Source of the DNA: Physcia stellaris
Lineage: Eukaryota > Ascomycota > Lecanoromycetes > Caliciales > Physciaceae
NCBI GenBank assembly: GCA_018902385.1
Contig: JABSSW010000009.1
Location: 744,001-808,000 of the forward strand
DNA length: 64,000 bases
Direction: 5' to 3'
The notes under the pieces were generated by a model, which made no database searches, had not been told where the DNA came from, and was given only the letters and a program-made list of their open reading frames with translations. The translations under genes were made by a program, and so were the position numbers. Numbering within the stretch: the stretch's first letter is position 1; the number at the start of each line of letters is the position of its first letter. Shown here piece after piece: positions 32,740 through 44,259 of the stretch.

Positions 32740-35127
32740 ATGGTAACGTTTCAACTCAGTCTGGAGCTAGCCGGCATTGTGAAGCCTTTGATGCAAAGCG
32801 CCTTAGCTCTTGGATCTCTGGCGCTGGGAGAATCTTCTAGAAGAGCTGTTTCTGACATTATCACTGAAAAAAAGCTGGAGGTGCTTCTGGGTCGTCATCA
32901 CATCGACCCTGCCATAGAATTCCACTTTCGGCAAGCAGTCAATAAGTCAGATCAAACACTTCTATCACAATGTCTTGAATTGACACTCCAATCGGGCGCA
33001 GGGTCAACCGTCCAAGATGCTCTCAAGAATCCTCCTTTATTCTCGACAATTGTTCAGCTCTCCGCTCTGGCATTTGCCCATAATCATGAGGCTTTAGCTA
33101 ATGCAATGGTAATTGCAGCTGAGAGGATCCTACGGGATGGAGGCGGGGCACTCGAGAACGCTCCAGATTACGGGTTACTTGTGAGCGTGATAATGGCCTG
33201 TCGACAGCAAACCGCAGCATTTCGCTGGGCTTTTGTGTACGAGAACGTTGAGTCTAAGATACTGTCTGCTGTCGAATCAGAGAGCGAGAACTCAAAGAGC
33301 AAGAAAACTCGAGTCACTAACCTCGAAATTCATGAGCGCTCACTACAGTTTCCTGTTCTTCAGTCCTTTCTCATGTTGTTGAAAACAGTCCAAAGCCTTC
33401 CAGAGCATCGGTTACTTCATGTCAGGTGTAACACAGGGATTAGCACCGCCGTGGTCTGGTGTCACTTCATACTTGGACTCAATGTTCTTGTTCGCGTTGA
33501 TGGAGTCGATGTTGTATTTGGAAACGGAGCAACAACCGTCGTGATCGTCAGGATTGATAGTCTCCTCGACGCCGGGGTATCTTTGCTTGATGCCTCCTGT
33601 CAGGATGAGCCGCTTTTCACGTTGTCCTTGACTACTGAAGACGTCATCATGAGTTCAGACATTCGTGCTGATGCATATGGCTTTGGATTGAGACTCTTGA
33701 ACTTAATGCTGCCGAATGATGAGAAGGACCGACGAGAATCGATAGAATGGATCATTTTCCTAGCTTGTCTTAATGTTGACGAGGAAAACCTAGCACCACT
33801 CGTGATCCATTTACCTCATGTTCGAAGAGAGATACTCTGTGCAGGCACCTTTTTCTTTGCGCTCAGTAATTCCGAAGCAGAGTCAATCAGATCTCGTTGG
33901 GAGAACCGAGATCTACTAAAAGAGGCTCCCAAACACCTGGGAACGAAGATTTGGTTTCCTCTCCTCACTCTGCTGATCAGCCTTGCTCGGGTGCCGCATC
34001 TCGAACGTTGTGCACGAATGCCTCTCTCGTTAGATGTCTTCCTCCATCTCCAAGAGGAACATTTTGAAACGTGGACTGACGAAGCGAGCAACAACCATGC
34101 GAGCGGACACTATCTATGGGACCTACGTTTGGCGAATCAGGTTTATGCCCCCCAAACTACGATTGCTTACGGGCACAGCTTCGGATTTTACAGACCCTCA
34201 ACTCTCATACTGAATAGTCTAGCCTCATACCGTCTTCTTTCACAGCTCTTACTCGGCCGGTCCTATTCCAAGGATATTTGGCCGTCGTGCCTAATCAGTG
34301 CTTGGGGCTGGATTGTCATGTTGGATTCTGTGGACGTGGTGGATCCCGACCATTTTTCTACCGAAAAAATCCGCATCCTCTATGGTACGCCTTCTCGTCG
34401 AGGTGTCTGTAAACATCGTGTTATTAATGGACCTGGGGTAATGTGGGGAGGGTTACATGAGCAAACGCGTCACAAGCTCAACCATCGCCCTGAAGTCACC
34501 CTTTTTCCTGGTGATTCAGAGATCGAAAAGGGGCCGCTACTCGTTGGTCATCAAGGACAAGCCAGCATTTCAGCCATGCAAACATTCCGAATTCAGCGCG
34601 CATCTTCACGTCAGCCTGGTGGAAAGCTTCAGATAGGTCTATATGACATGTACGAGCTCTGCACTAGATTCTTGACTTTACCATCTTGTCAATGTCCCGG
34701 AACAACATACGACATAGCTTCTATGACTGGCAAACACGCCGTGATTGAAATGATTGGTAATGAAACGCACTATGAAGTCCATGTTGCTTGGGAATGCAGA
34801 TGGCCTAAGGATGGCGGCACCACTACGGACGATGATGCAAAGGTGATGGTTGCTCAGCTGTCATTGGAACCTTTAACTATGTCTCAGGAGCCCTTCGCGG
34901 GCCGCGCTGGAGATATTTGGTTCTTTTCTCGTGCGAAGAGTTCTCCAGCCCGTTGGGCCCAAATGCTAAGCCTCTGTTATCAAGACTCCCAGAAGTATGA
35001 CAGACGAGATGAAAGATATGTTCACTATCGGAAGGACCCTGACTGCTGTTTCGATTGTGTGCTTCGCATGATATGCAAGAATCGCGATTGCTCCTCCCAC
35101 CAAGCTACGACATTTGTTTTAATTTAA
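32740..35127 (+). CDS. Large intronless protein of unknown function
   Basis: A 795-aa frame without introns, unusual beside its multi-exon neighbours. It starts MVTFQLSLELAGIVKPLMQS. The first 200 residues are helical. Then comes a segment LLHVRCNTGISTAVVWCHFILGLNVLVRV, which I associate with orphan proteins of filamentous ascomycetes, often annotated only as hypothetical. Residues about 395-520 hold a Trp/Leu-rich part (KIWFPLLTLLISLARVPHLERC) and the C-terminus has clustered cysteines (DCCFDCVLRMICKNRDC), which could bind metal. There is no signal peptide, no clear transmembrane bundle and no enzymatic motif. Codon use looks like its neighbours, so recent foreign origin is not indicated. 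Confidence 0.7.
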   Translation: MVTFQLSLELAGIVKPLMQSALALGSLALGESSRRAVSDIITEKKLEVLLGRHHIDPAIEFHFRQAVNKSDQTLLSQCLELTLQSGAGSTVQDALKNPPLFSTIVQLSALAFAHNHEALANAMVIAAERILRDGGGALENAPDYGLLVSVIMACRQQTAAFRWAFVYENVESKILSAVESESENSKSKKTRVTNLEIHERSLQFPVLQSFLMLLKTVQSLPEHRLLHVRCNTGISTAVVWCHFILGLNVLVRVDGVDVVFGNGATTVVIVRIDSLLDAGVSLLDASCQDEPLFTLSLTTEDVIMSSDIRADAYGFGLRLLNLMLPNDEKDRRESIEWIIFLACLNVDEENLAPLVIHLPHVRREILCAGTFFFALSNSEAESIRSRWENRDLLKEAPKHLGTKIWFPLLTLLISLARVPHLERCARMPLSLDVFLHLQEEHFETWTDEASNNHASGHYLWDLRLANQVYAPQTTIAYGHSFGFYRPSTLILNSLASYRLLSQLLLGRSYSKDIWPSCLISAWGWIVMLDSVDVVDPDHFSTEKIRILYGTPSRRGVCKHRVINGPGVMWGGLHEQTRHKLNHRPEVTLFPGDSEIEKGPLLVGHQGQASISAMQTFRIQRASSRQPGGKLQIGLYDMYELCTRFLTLPSCQCPGTTYDIASMTGKHAVIEMIGNETHYEVHVAWECRWPKDGGTTTDDDAKVMVAQLSLEPLTMSQEPFAGRAGDIWFFSRAKSSPARWAQMLSLCYQDSQKYDRRDERYVHYRKDPDCCFDCVLRMICKNRDCSSHQATTFVLI

Positions 35128-36053
35128 GCGACCAAAGCATTCTAAGGTCAACATTAGAGAGCGGTACTTCCTGGATATGGAGAACACCATGGTCAAGATT
35201 ATCCAATATCTGTGGTTTCGTGCAAAGTACATGGTGCATGTCTGCTGCTTCCTTGCTTTGGAGAATGGCAGAGCGCTGTTCCATGTCATTCGGAACAAAT
35301 CCCTCCTCTCTCTGAAGTTTACCGCAGATATCGGCGAGCTTAAAAATTTCTCTGTTCTTGAATGCTCGACAAATCGACAATAACGAACCTGCTATTCAGA
35401 TACCATAAACGGCCATAAAATCTATACATGATCCATATGATCAGCCATTATTATCTTAGAAACACACTTCCGTTCATCTTTCCTCTGTCTCGAATCAGAT
35501 CACTCTGCCAAAAAGTGTAGGTCCATGTATACAAGCACACCATCCTCGTCTCCCAATTCCTGCACAGATCCCAGCTCGTGACGCATATCCAGGCGAGAAT
35601 AACCTCTCGCATACCCAACCGCCCCGTATTTTGCAGGATCTCAGTCTACGTACTTATTCTCTGTATCCTTTTGCGCGAACATCTCCAATACTTGAATCAT
35701 AGACCAAAATCAAAAGCGCTGCCCCTCCCATCCCATCCCACCCCATCCAAAAGCCTATCTCATTCTCCCATCACCGAAGTCGTGAATCTGTAGGCACGGA
35801 AGGATTACCCTTGACTCCCTTTCCCTTTTTCCCCTTTTTCTTTTTGGCTCCCCCCAGAGATCATTCGCCACAGATTCTCCTCATCCCATCCCATCCCATC
35901 CTACACCCCTCGCGAAAGCAGAATAGGCAAAAGCCACTACCATGAGCTCAGAATATTTCTTCTTAATGTATAGTTGTTTCCCCCCCTTCCTTCTGAGAAC
36001 GGTGTATGGTGCAGCAGAGGACGAAGACGGTGGTTTTCTTATTTTTGAATAGA
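35128..36053. other. Intergenic between convergent genes
   Basis: About 900 bp, with short frames only. A repeated ATCCCATCCC motif occurs at about 35725-35745 and 35880-35900. Confidence 0.4.
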
Positions 36054-36800
36054 AAGATCGTAAAGGATCAAGAGCTTTTTGAAGAGTAAATCTATCTACA
36101 ACGGTTGTTTATGAGCGTTTTCCAGCTAGTGATCCTCTTTTACTTATCTATCCCATGCTAATAATAAGAATAATATGCATTCTGTCCTCAAAGAATCTAC
36201 CTTAAAATCAAAAATGCTCGCTCAGAAAAACATGCTAAACTGCAGCAACGAGGTAGGTAGATAAGGGTATCAGAACAGAACGTCTTTAAAAAACACATGC
36301 TGTGAAATAGAGATTCGTAAACGCTCTAGAACCTTTTTGTAGAGTAAGTCTATCTACAACGAATGCTGATGAGCGTTGTACAGCTAGTGATTTTCCTTAT
36401 CTATTTCATGATAATAATAACAATAATGATATGCATTCTGTACCGCAAACTCAAAATGCTCGCTCAGAAAAATGCTAAACTGATGCAAGAAGGTAGGTAG
36501 AGTATCAGAAATAGAAGCATCAAAAATAAACACATGCTGTGAAATAGAGATTCGTAAACGCTCTAGAGCTTTTTTTCGAGAGTAAGTCTATCTATCTACA
36601 ACGAATGTTTATGAGCGTTGTCCAGCTAGTGATTCTCTTTTCCTTATCTATTCCATGCAAATAATAATAATAACAACAATCACAATAATGATATGCATTC
36701 TGTCCTCACAAGGAATCTACCGCAAACTCAAAATGCTCGCTCAGAACAAAAATGCTAGACTGCAGCAAGGAGGTAGGTAAGGGTATCAGAGCATCAGGAA
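36054..36800 (-). repeat. Three imperfect tandem copies of about 240 bp at the 3' end of the protease gene
   Basis: Copies run at about 36054-36308, 36309-36545 and 36546-36800. Each contains AAGTCTATCTACAAC-like, GAGCGTTGTCCAGCTAGTGA-like, ATGCATTCTGT, AATGCTCGCTCAGAA and GAGGTAGGTA blocks in that order. Copy 3 overlaps the last codons and stop of the aspartic protease gene, so the unit began inside the coding end and spread into the 3' untranslated region. Copies differ by substitutions and small AT-rich length changes. Confidence 0.85.
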
Positions 36801-38396
36801 CACGCTTCCCCCAACCACGGACAAGAAGCTGACGACACCCACCACGGCAAGGACCTCCTTCCCGTTCGGTCCAGTGGCCGCAGCCGCGCCCGTGCTGCCC
36901 CCTGCTTTCCCAGTCGCAGTGGAGCCGGCCCCACCAGCCTTCACGGAGCTCTCGGCGCTGAAGCTCGGCTTGCCCGGGTTCTCCGTCAGGGTGCCATCAA
37001 ACATCGAGCTCGATTCATCGCCGCCGTCCAGGGGACCCGGGATCTCCGTTGTCGCGGCCGCAGTGATGGTCGGGACTGCGATCGACACCGGGATCGAGGA
37101 AAGCACATCGCCCTTGATGCTCGGGATGTCGGTGCTGGTGATCTCCTGGATATCGGGACTGCCGCTGGGGTTGATGTTGCTGTTTGCGAGCGCGATGGTT
37201 TTCGCTTCGAGGTGGTAGACCACGTACGCGGAACGCAGGAAGGTGTCGCCGAGGATCACTTGGTCTTCCTCACTGGTCTGGATTTGAAGTTCGCAGGCGG
37301 CTGTGCCGTCTTTGAAGACCGTCACGCCGTCGTACTCCCTGACGAGTTGGGCGATGGGAACGCTGATTTTGGGGCCGGAGCTGCCGCCGAAGCCAAATAC
37401 GAAGGTTGCTTTCGAGGTGCTGAGGTTGCAGGCGACAAGTGGATTTGGGCTGAGTGGGTCTTCCACGGCGCCGAATGCATCGAGAATCTTTTGACTGATG
37501 TCGCTGGGGAAGTACGCTGATGTGGTTCCGGAATCGAGGAGAGCGGGAACGACGAGGTTTTTGTCGGTGAGGCTGATGGTGCCCGCGTCGCTCTTGAGTT
37601 CGACGGAGGTCATCTCCACTGCTACCTCGTTGACTTGTGTCGTTTCACCATAGTCAAAGGCTACCATGGGCAAGGCGATGAGTGGGGCGATGTATTTGGA
37701 TGTGTCCACTCCGCCAAAGAGGATGGATCCGGTCTGCGCGTCCTCATCGTCAAGCCAGAGGCTGTAGGATAGGGTTTTGATAAAGCCTTGTTTCTTGAGC
37801 TGTGATACGACACCTAGATATGGTCTATCTCCTTGATTGACTCGCGCTTCGAACGAATCGAAACCGATGCCCATCAGACCGTTGTTGGCTAGTGCTGATC
37901 CGCTTCCTACGAGATTTTGTGCCGACTCAGCCGCAGCCATTGTGACGCCTTTGAGTTTGGCCTCGCCGAGGACGAGATTGTCACTGAAGTATGACCCCTG
38001 ATACTGACTCCCATCTCCGTAGTGAATTTCAAAATCACCGAAATTGTTTAGGACGTCGAATGATTTCGAAGCTTGAGGGTCGAATGAGCCCCATGCGTCA
38101 CAACTCGGCTCGGAACATATGTTCGATTGAGTGGTAGGGACCCACAAGTCACTGCTGCCGGTGTCTAGCTGCACTGACATGTTCTGAGGTGGGGTGCCGA
38201 TGCTGATGTTGGCTATATAAAGGCCGATTCCATTGTAGAGAGGTTCGGAAATTGTGTTGGCGCGGCGTTGCAGGTCCGACTGAGCGACTTCTTTCCTCAC
38301 TTTGGCGAATTTCAGACCGAAGACCTTGGGTTCAGCAAGGCTGCAGGGAAGGACAACAAGCGCTGCGAGGGCTGCGTAGAGAGAGGTCGGTGCCAT
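36786..38396 (-). CDS. GPI-anchored yapsin-like aspartic protease
   Basis: A pepsin-type endopeptidase at the cell surface (yapsin/OpsB class), typically cleaving after basic residues. Intronless, 536 aa from MAPTSLYAAL at 38396; an upstream in-frame ATG at 38432 would add 12 residues before the signal peptide and is less likely. A signal peptide covers about residues 1-20 (LAALVVLPCSLA). A short propeptide ends at a dibasic LQRR, a likely Kex2-type site. Catalytic Asp residues are in QLDTGSSDLW (about residue 78) and LLDSGTTSAYF (about 288), and the flap Tyr is in IHYGDGSQYQG. After the protease domain comes a Ser/Thr/Gly/Ala-rich stalk, then GAAAATGPNG and a hydrophobic tail (VLAVVGVVSFLSVVGGSVFLML) typical of GPI attachment. 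The 3' end is embedded in tandem repeats. Confidence 0.9.
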   Translation of the reverse strand: MAPTSLYAALAALVVLPCSLAEPKVFGLKFAKVRKEVAQSDLQRRANTISEPLYNGIGLYIANISIGTPPQNMSVQLDTGSSDLWVPTTQSNICSEPSCDAWGSFDPQASKSFDVLNNFGDFEIHYGDGSQYQGSYFSDNLVLGEAKLKGVTMAAAESAQNLVGSGSALANNGLMGIGFDSFEARVNQGDRPYLGVVSQLKKQGFIKTLSYSLWLDDEDAQTGSILFGGVDTSKYIAPLIALPMVAFDYGETTQVNEVAVEMTSVELKSDAGTISLTDKNLVVPALLDSGTTSAYFPSDISQKILDAFGAVEDPLSPNPLVACNLSTSKATFVFGFGGSSGPKISVPIAQLVREYDGVTVFKDGTAACELQIQTSEEDQVILGDTFLRSAYVVYHLEAKTIALANSNINPSGSPDIQEITSTDIPSIKGDVLSSIPVSIAVPTITAAATTEIPGPLDGGDESSSMFDGTLTENPGKPSFSAESSVKAGGAGSTATGKAGGSTGAAAATGPNGKEVLAVVGVVSFLSVVGGSVFLML

Positions 38397-41300
38397 GGTG
38401 GGCACGATGGGAGGAATAAAGGGTGTAAACAATGTCGGAGCAATTATTCAATCGCTGTAGCCTGGTAAAGATACGTTATTCTGCCAAATGGTCAGCCCGA
38501 GACGCGGCTACAGGTGGAGGATAGGAAACTGACGAAGAGAGGGAATTGGGCGAGTCATATACCTTGGGTAGGTAGGCCTGGGTGAAGCAGTGATGCGATG
38601 CTCAGCTCCGTCTTCCAAACACATGGTGGCGCAGTATTTTGGGCAACCGGTGCAACCAAACAAAGCCAACCAAAAGAGCAAGTGCAGCCATAGGCCAGGC
38701 CTGTCGAGCCACAAGCATCAATAACCAAGCGCCTAGGGACAACAAGCTCATGGCCCCCGATCCAGTCAAACGGTCGCATGCCTTGATCGATGGACCGATT
38801 GGGTAAAGTGCGATGCCAGCGTTAGAAGTAGCTTGGGGGGCTCTTCAGGGCAAATTATTCCTTCACCCCTGAGAAGAATGACTGCTGAGGTTTCATCGAA
38901 CGGAGTCTATGATACATATGAATGGAACTTGGGTGATCCCATCATAGTTCTATCTATTCCGTACTGAAATCGGCGACTCATTCCTGTCCGGAGCGAGTGG
39001 TTCAGCCTTGCCGCTGTTTTCTTGGCCCTGATCGGTCGCCAACACAGCCGTCAATAAATCGAGTAGTCAACTCGACTCCTGTCTCCTGCACTCAGACTGA
39101 TTACTATTTTCGGATTGAAAAAGCCATGAAGCCTTCCTCGGTCAACCGAAATACCGTCAAGCTGTGAGGTGTGCATGTCTTCGCAGCGATGGCATGGCCT
39201 GGGCATGATCGGGCCTTCTCCGCCAAGGAGTAATCAAACTGCTACGGCTGAGATTCACACCAGTCCACCCAGCCGTCTCACTGGTATGCCTGGCCGTTGA
39301 AGCTGTGCATCTAGGCCGGCACCGGGTGGTTGACGAACTGCTTCACGGTTGGGAACGCACGAGGGGCATGGTATCAGCACGGTTTACACAACACACAGAG
39401 TCAGACAAGATCAGTCTCCAAGGATGGATAAGATCCCTTGACAGACGATGCAGATCTCTCTGTAACACACCAATCACGCATCTGTCGAAGGATGAAGATT
39501 GCAGGATGGATCGCAAGGATCTGTGGCGCTCTGCTGTGACACCTCATCTGCAGGAGGAAAGGCCTGTTCATACCGTCTCGCAAAGTATCCATGAGGAAAA
39601 ACTCTACAAGTTGTCCTCAGCCTTGAGCTTTCCTAAAAGGTGTCTCCAAAGGCTCCGGTTCAGTCCTCAAGGCATCGCTCCTTGACGTTGAGGATGTCTT
39701 TCGAAGGATGAAGGATCTGGGCCGATTGGCTCAACGGGACCGAGAGATGTCAGATCTTCAAGACAACATCTCTGGCCAGGCGGCAGATGGGTCGCCAAGG
39801 TGCTTGTTCAGACCTCACCGACACTAACACCCTGCCATTATATCCGAGTACAAAAGTACTCCTTACGTCGGGCTCAACGTCAACGAATTCCATTACTCTC
39901 CGCTTCTACGCCCTCCATCCCGCCCAGACCCAAAATGCTTCGTCATCCACACGCTACCATAGACCTGGATTCGACTCGCTTTCGAAATAAGAAGCACAAC
40001 GACCACTGTCCCCACCGCCTGCCATCTCGTCCCCGACCTCGTGTGCGCCATCCCAAATCCCAAGAACCCACTTCCAACCGAGGACGGGATGGCATTGGCA
40101 GGTTTCCTTCTTAATCGGCTACTGCGGCATCGGTCCAGGTGCCAGTGAAGGATACTTTTACGAGCAAGGCAGCCGCGTCGATGACCACGTTGCTTCGATG
40201 GCACTCATATCAGCTGACGCCTGCTGAAAAGCGTTGTTAAGTATTAATGGTAAGTCTCCGTTCGGTAATGTAGTATTTTGAATTTCGAAGCCATTGTCGG
40301 TGCTAAGTAGTAGAAATTCGCAAGAGTAGACACCGCCGCTACTGCTCCGCCTATGGTGAAAATTGTGAAGACGTCCCTTTTCATCCTTTTCCCTAAAGCT
40401 GTTAGGACTTATCAGCAAGCCAAACTTTCGGCAGTTCAACGCCCTGCACTGCGAAAAATATAAGAAAGCAGCAGTAGCAGCTCTTCACCATATCGTGTCC
40501 GGTCCTAATAATTCTGCCATCTCGAACCCCGATTCACTCTTCATTCTTTCATATCTTGCATTACTCGGAAATTGGAACTCAGAACTAAGAGTAAGAACCC
40601 GGTTATCTTGAGTCCAAGACCAGATCGGATTAGATACTTAGTTATCCAACCAAATCCATAAGACAAAATCTACTCTATCCCATTACCCAACCAAGAGCGT
40701 TTCCGAAACCCGATGCAATCGTACCTTAGATCCAGCTCAGTGCTTCGTACCCGAGATCGCAAAGCTACACGAATTCCAAGGTACTTTACCTACTTCGCAC
40801 TTTGATAGAATCCCGAGTCTCCTTCGCACGTCCTCGGGCTTGGGTTTGGGATTGCTCCTAGCCTACCTACCTTACCTACCTTATGACCGCAGATGCGTAG
40901 AAACCCAACCCAAAGTCTCTCTGACCCCAGACCTTGAGAGTCACAATTACGATTCCCATCTGGGGATTAAGCGGGATAACTTTCAAGACCGAGAAAAGGG
41001 AAAGGGAAAGAAAGAGTCGATGACGAATTTCCAGGTTTGGTACCTATTTCTCTGATAGGTCGGAGTCAAGAACGATATCGATCACAGACTTTGGACTCGA
41101 TGCATACCACTAAACAGAAACAGCAGCTTTCATCCATCGAGGAAAGCTCCATGATCGTCAGCTGCATGATAGCATAGTTTGGCGAGTCCAACTCTTCGTG
41201 TCAGAAGTCCGATTTCTCTATCGTACAGCAAGAAAAGGGCAAAATCAGCGGAATATCGATTTCTTACAAGAAGAAGAGAATTTAGCTACTCATCTAAAAC

Positions 41301-42227
41301 CCAACAGTGGAATTAGCAAAGTGCTAATAAGTAATCGCAGGCATAGGGCATATACATACACGTACCGAACCATCGAATCGATCTCCCATCTCGGACACCC
41401 GACCCCGATCAGCAATCACGGAGATGCACAGCATGCCAAAACGTCTCTCAGAGCTGCCCCGGACAGGCTTCCCCGAAGCAGGTTAGATGTCCGCCGGTCC
41501 ATCCCAGCTGTATCTTCCATCAATGACATATCCAAACAATCCAGCCGGAGTCTGAAATCCTGGCGTTTTGGGATGAGTTTATTAGTTTCCGTGTTCTTTG
41601 GCTTGTAGCGAGGGATGTGGGGATGCTGCATGGTCTCTCTGAATGCCCATATAAGTATGGACAGATCTCTATTTTTGCTCTGACGACGAGGTAAGTAGGT
41701 AGGTAGGTGATTCAAGTCGGGTTATTTGTCTCTTTCTTATCCGTTCCCGCGCTCGTTGGGGGTGGTTTGTTTCGAGTGGATTTGGGGAGGGAGATAGTAT
41801 ACTGTGCCGGAAAAAAGGCATTCATGGTTATCACGTTGCTGGACCTGAAGGAGATTGTCACCAACAGCAAAACGGCTGAAAATCGATAAATTGTAGATAG
41901 ATCTCCAAAAAGCCTATACATATGGATAATGCGCAACTATATGCTACGTGTCAAAAACACAAGAGTGGTATATATATCCAAATCGTACACCCCTCTTTTG
42001 CCACCATTCTCCTCCAACCTACCCTCTCCCAAAAGCCATCAAAAACCAAATTACAGAGAAAACGGCCCCCGATGCTCCCAAGGCACACACAAAAAAATCC
42101 AAACCCCCACCAAGCTTTGCAGGACAATTGCTCCCAGAAACGCCACATTTGCCATCATGGTATCCGCACTATTTTTACCCTTCCCCCCCCAAAAGACGAG
42201 CATTAGAAGCCCCTCATGACCTCCCCC
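38397..42227. other. Long intergenic region without a supportable gene
   Basis: About 3.8 kb. Open frames at 39305-39685, 39893-40204 and 41198-41608 have no recognisable domain, start context or splice partners. CCTACCTACCTT and GTAGGTAGGTAG microsatellite tracts occur at about 40860-40885 and 41695-41710. Transcribed non-coding RNA cannot be excluded. Confidence 0.4.
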
Positions 42228-44259
42228 TCACCGCCCTCCGGAATTAATAACCACCCTCGCGCCCTCCTTGCCCAAAACCCCCGACTCCTGCGGCTTGGGG
42301 CTCTTCTCCCGGCCCTTGTGCCGTGACAAAAACCCCAACATGCCGTTCGGCTTGGCGTGTTTCGCGCTCTCGGTGCAGCTAATCGCGTCGGTCGGGAGCG
42401 AGGAGTTTTTCTTCGCCAATTCGGTCCAGGGCCCCGTTTCGTCCAGGGTGACTTGGACGCCGCCGCCTTTCGAGACGTTGCGCGTGCCGCCTCGTTGCGT
42501 GGGGGTTTGCTGTTGTTGGGGCTGTTGTTGGTGGGGGTGAGATGTGGGAGGCATTTGGGTTCGGGGAGGGGAGGTCGTGGGCTGTTCTACGGCGGGGTAG
42601 TAATCCGAGTTGTTGGAGTGCACGCCGATGGGAGGGGTTGCGCTGCGGGAGCTGGGGCTTTCGGGGTCGCCGCGTTGGACGTCGATGCTGCCTTTTGCTT
42701 GGGAGGAGGTGTTGAGCTCGGGAGCACCTTCGAGTGCAGCGGCAGCTGAGACTCCGGCGTTGCTAGTGTGTCGATGGATGTTAGCTATTAGTTGCGTCGG
42801 TTGGTTTAGAAGGAACACGTACGCCATTGTGGTGTAATCGAAGGGCTCAAAGAGCGTTTCGATCATGCGATGTAATTCATCTGTCCGTATTTCCTTGTCA
42901 GTGGCATCATCTTTCAGCTGCACTCTGGGTTTTTGCCGCCTTGCTCGGGCTTCTAGCGGCGCCTCTTCTAGAAGAAGCTCTTCGAGATCGTATGTCGCGT
43001 CGAAATTTGTCTTCTCGCTTGATGGTATGAAAATTGGAGCTATGCGCTTCTTCTCCAGAAGATCGAAGTTGATGACCTGGAAAAATGGATTCTGCGTGAA
43101 GGTCTCGAAACCCGCAGCGCCTATTCGTTTTCGTTTGTTCTTTTCTAATAGCGAGCTGATGGCGTGGAGACAAGGCATAGATACTGGAGGTTGTGTGATT
43201 GGGTAATTTGGTGTTCCTTTGAGGATTTCCTTCTCAAGCTTCTCGTGGCCATGGGAGGAAAAGGGTCGCTAATTGGCAGTCAGCTTATCCGCCATGCTTA
43301 CTTTGCCACTGTACTGACCTTGTTGTATATACATTCATAGAAGGTGACGCCCAGAGACCACCAGTCTACCTCAGAGATATACCCGGTCCCTGCATATACC
43401 TCTGGTGCCAGATATGCTAGCGTACCGGATTTGCTGTGGAGCATCTTATCCGGTCGAAAATCGGAGGCAACATTCTAGCCATCGTAAGCGTGCTTCTGTG
43501 TGAAGAAGCTGACCGACTCACAAAGTCAGCCAAATGCACATGACCATCGGAATCCAACATGACATTGTCCGGCTTCAAATCTCTGTGCACAATCCCTTGC
43601 CCGTGTATGTATCTCAATGCGCAGGCCAGCTCTGCCATCCAGAATCGCACTGCTTCTTCGGTGAAAGTCTTTCTCGATATGTGAAAGCGTAGGTCGCCGC
43701 CATTCATGAGATCAATGACGAGGTATCTAGATTGATCCGTTACCTCCGTGCACTCGCTGTCAGTTGGTGCAGGGGCTATACAAGTATTCAATATCCTGGA
43801 AGCTATACCGCAAGTTGCATAAAAAGGGATGGTCCAGATGTTCCAGCATTCGCCGCTCCCGAATGATATTCCGAACGCTTTCTGATCGGACCACTGAAAA
43901 GCATGTAAGCCAATGTGCCAGCGACGGATTTAGCCCTCGACGGGACTGACCCTCATCTTTCCGTATGTATTTGAGGGCGAATGTCAAGCCTGTATCTTTA
44001 CGTTCGACGATTCGGACTTTCCCGAATGCGCCTTTTCCGACCACTCGCAGCAGTCGGAAATGGTTGAGGTTCACTATTGGTAGTAGCTATGGTTAGCAAA
44101 ATTGTCCAGCTAGGCGCAACAATTGACGCTCAGCACGAGCACAGAACGGCGTCCATCGGGCCAATAAGCGACAGGCGGGTGAGCGCAGGATAGGGAGACA
44201 GGGACAAGAGGCTTACCTTGATCTGTGAAGACCACGGGCTTGCCATTACTGTTACCCAT
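42228..44259 (-). CDS. YANK/STK32-family Ser/Thr protein kinase, N-myristoylation signal
   Basis: Model (minus strand): 44259..44217, 44073..43951, 43893..43782, 43726..43522, 43474..43319, 43268..42833, 42772..42228; about 539 aa. It begins [14 protein letters not shown], with Gly2 and Ser in a myristoylation context. Kinase features in order: GKGAFGKV glycine loop, FALKYIRK with the ATP-binding Lys, HRDLKPDN catalytic loop, ADFNVA, and LAPEVYAG. The metal-binding motif is DFN rather than DFG, which is the hallmark of the YANK family and not a defect. The post-kinase segment [21 protein letters not shown] is also YANK-like. The 60-nt in-frame intron 42773-42832 (GTACGT...CTAG, branch CTAAC) is probable; if retained it adds 20 residues. 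The tail is disordered, Gln/Pro-rich ([14 protein letters not shown]). Substrates unknown. Confidence 0.88.

Noticed and set aside
36054-36800. CRISPR-like array
   Set aside because: Three long imperfect units of about 240 bp without spacers, in a eukaryote; simple tandem duplication.
39305-41608. Several 100-135 codon frames in the long intergenic region
   Set aside because: No conserved motifs and no plausible introns; kept only as intergenic.
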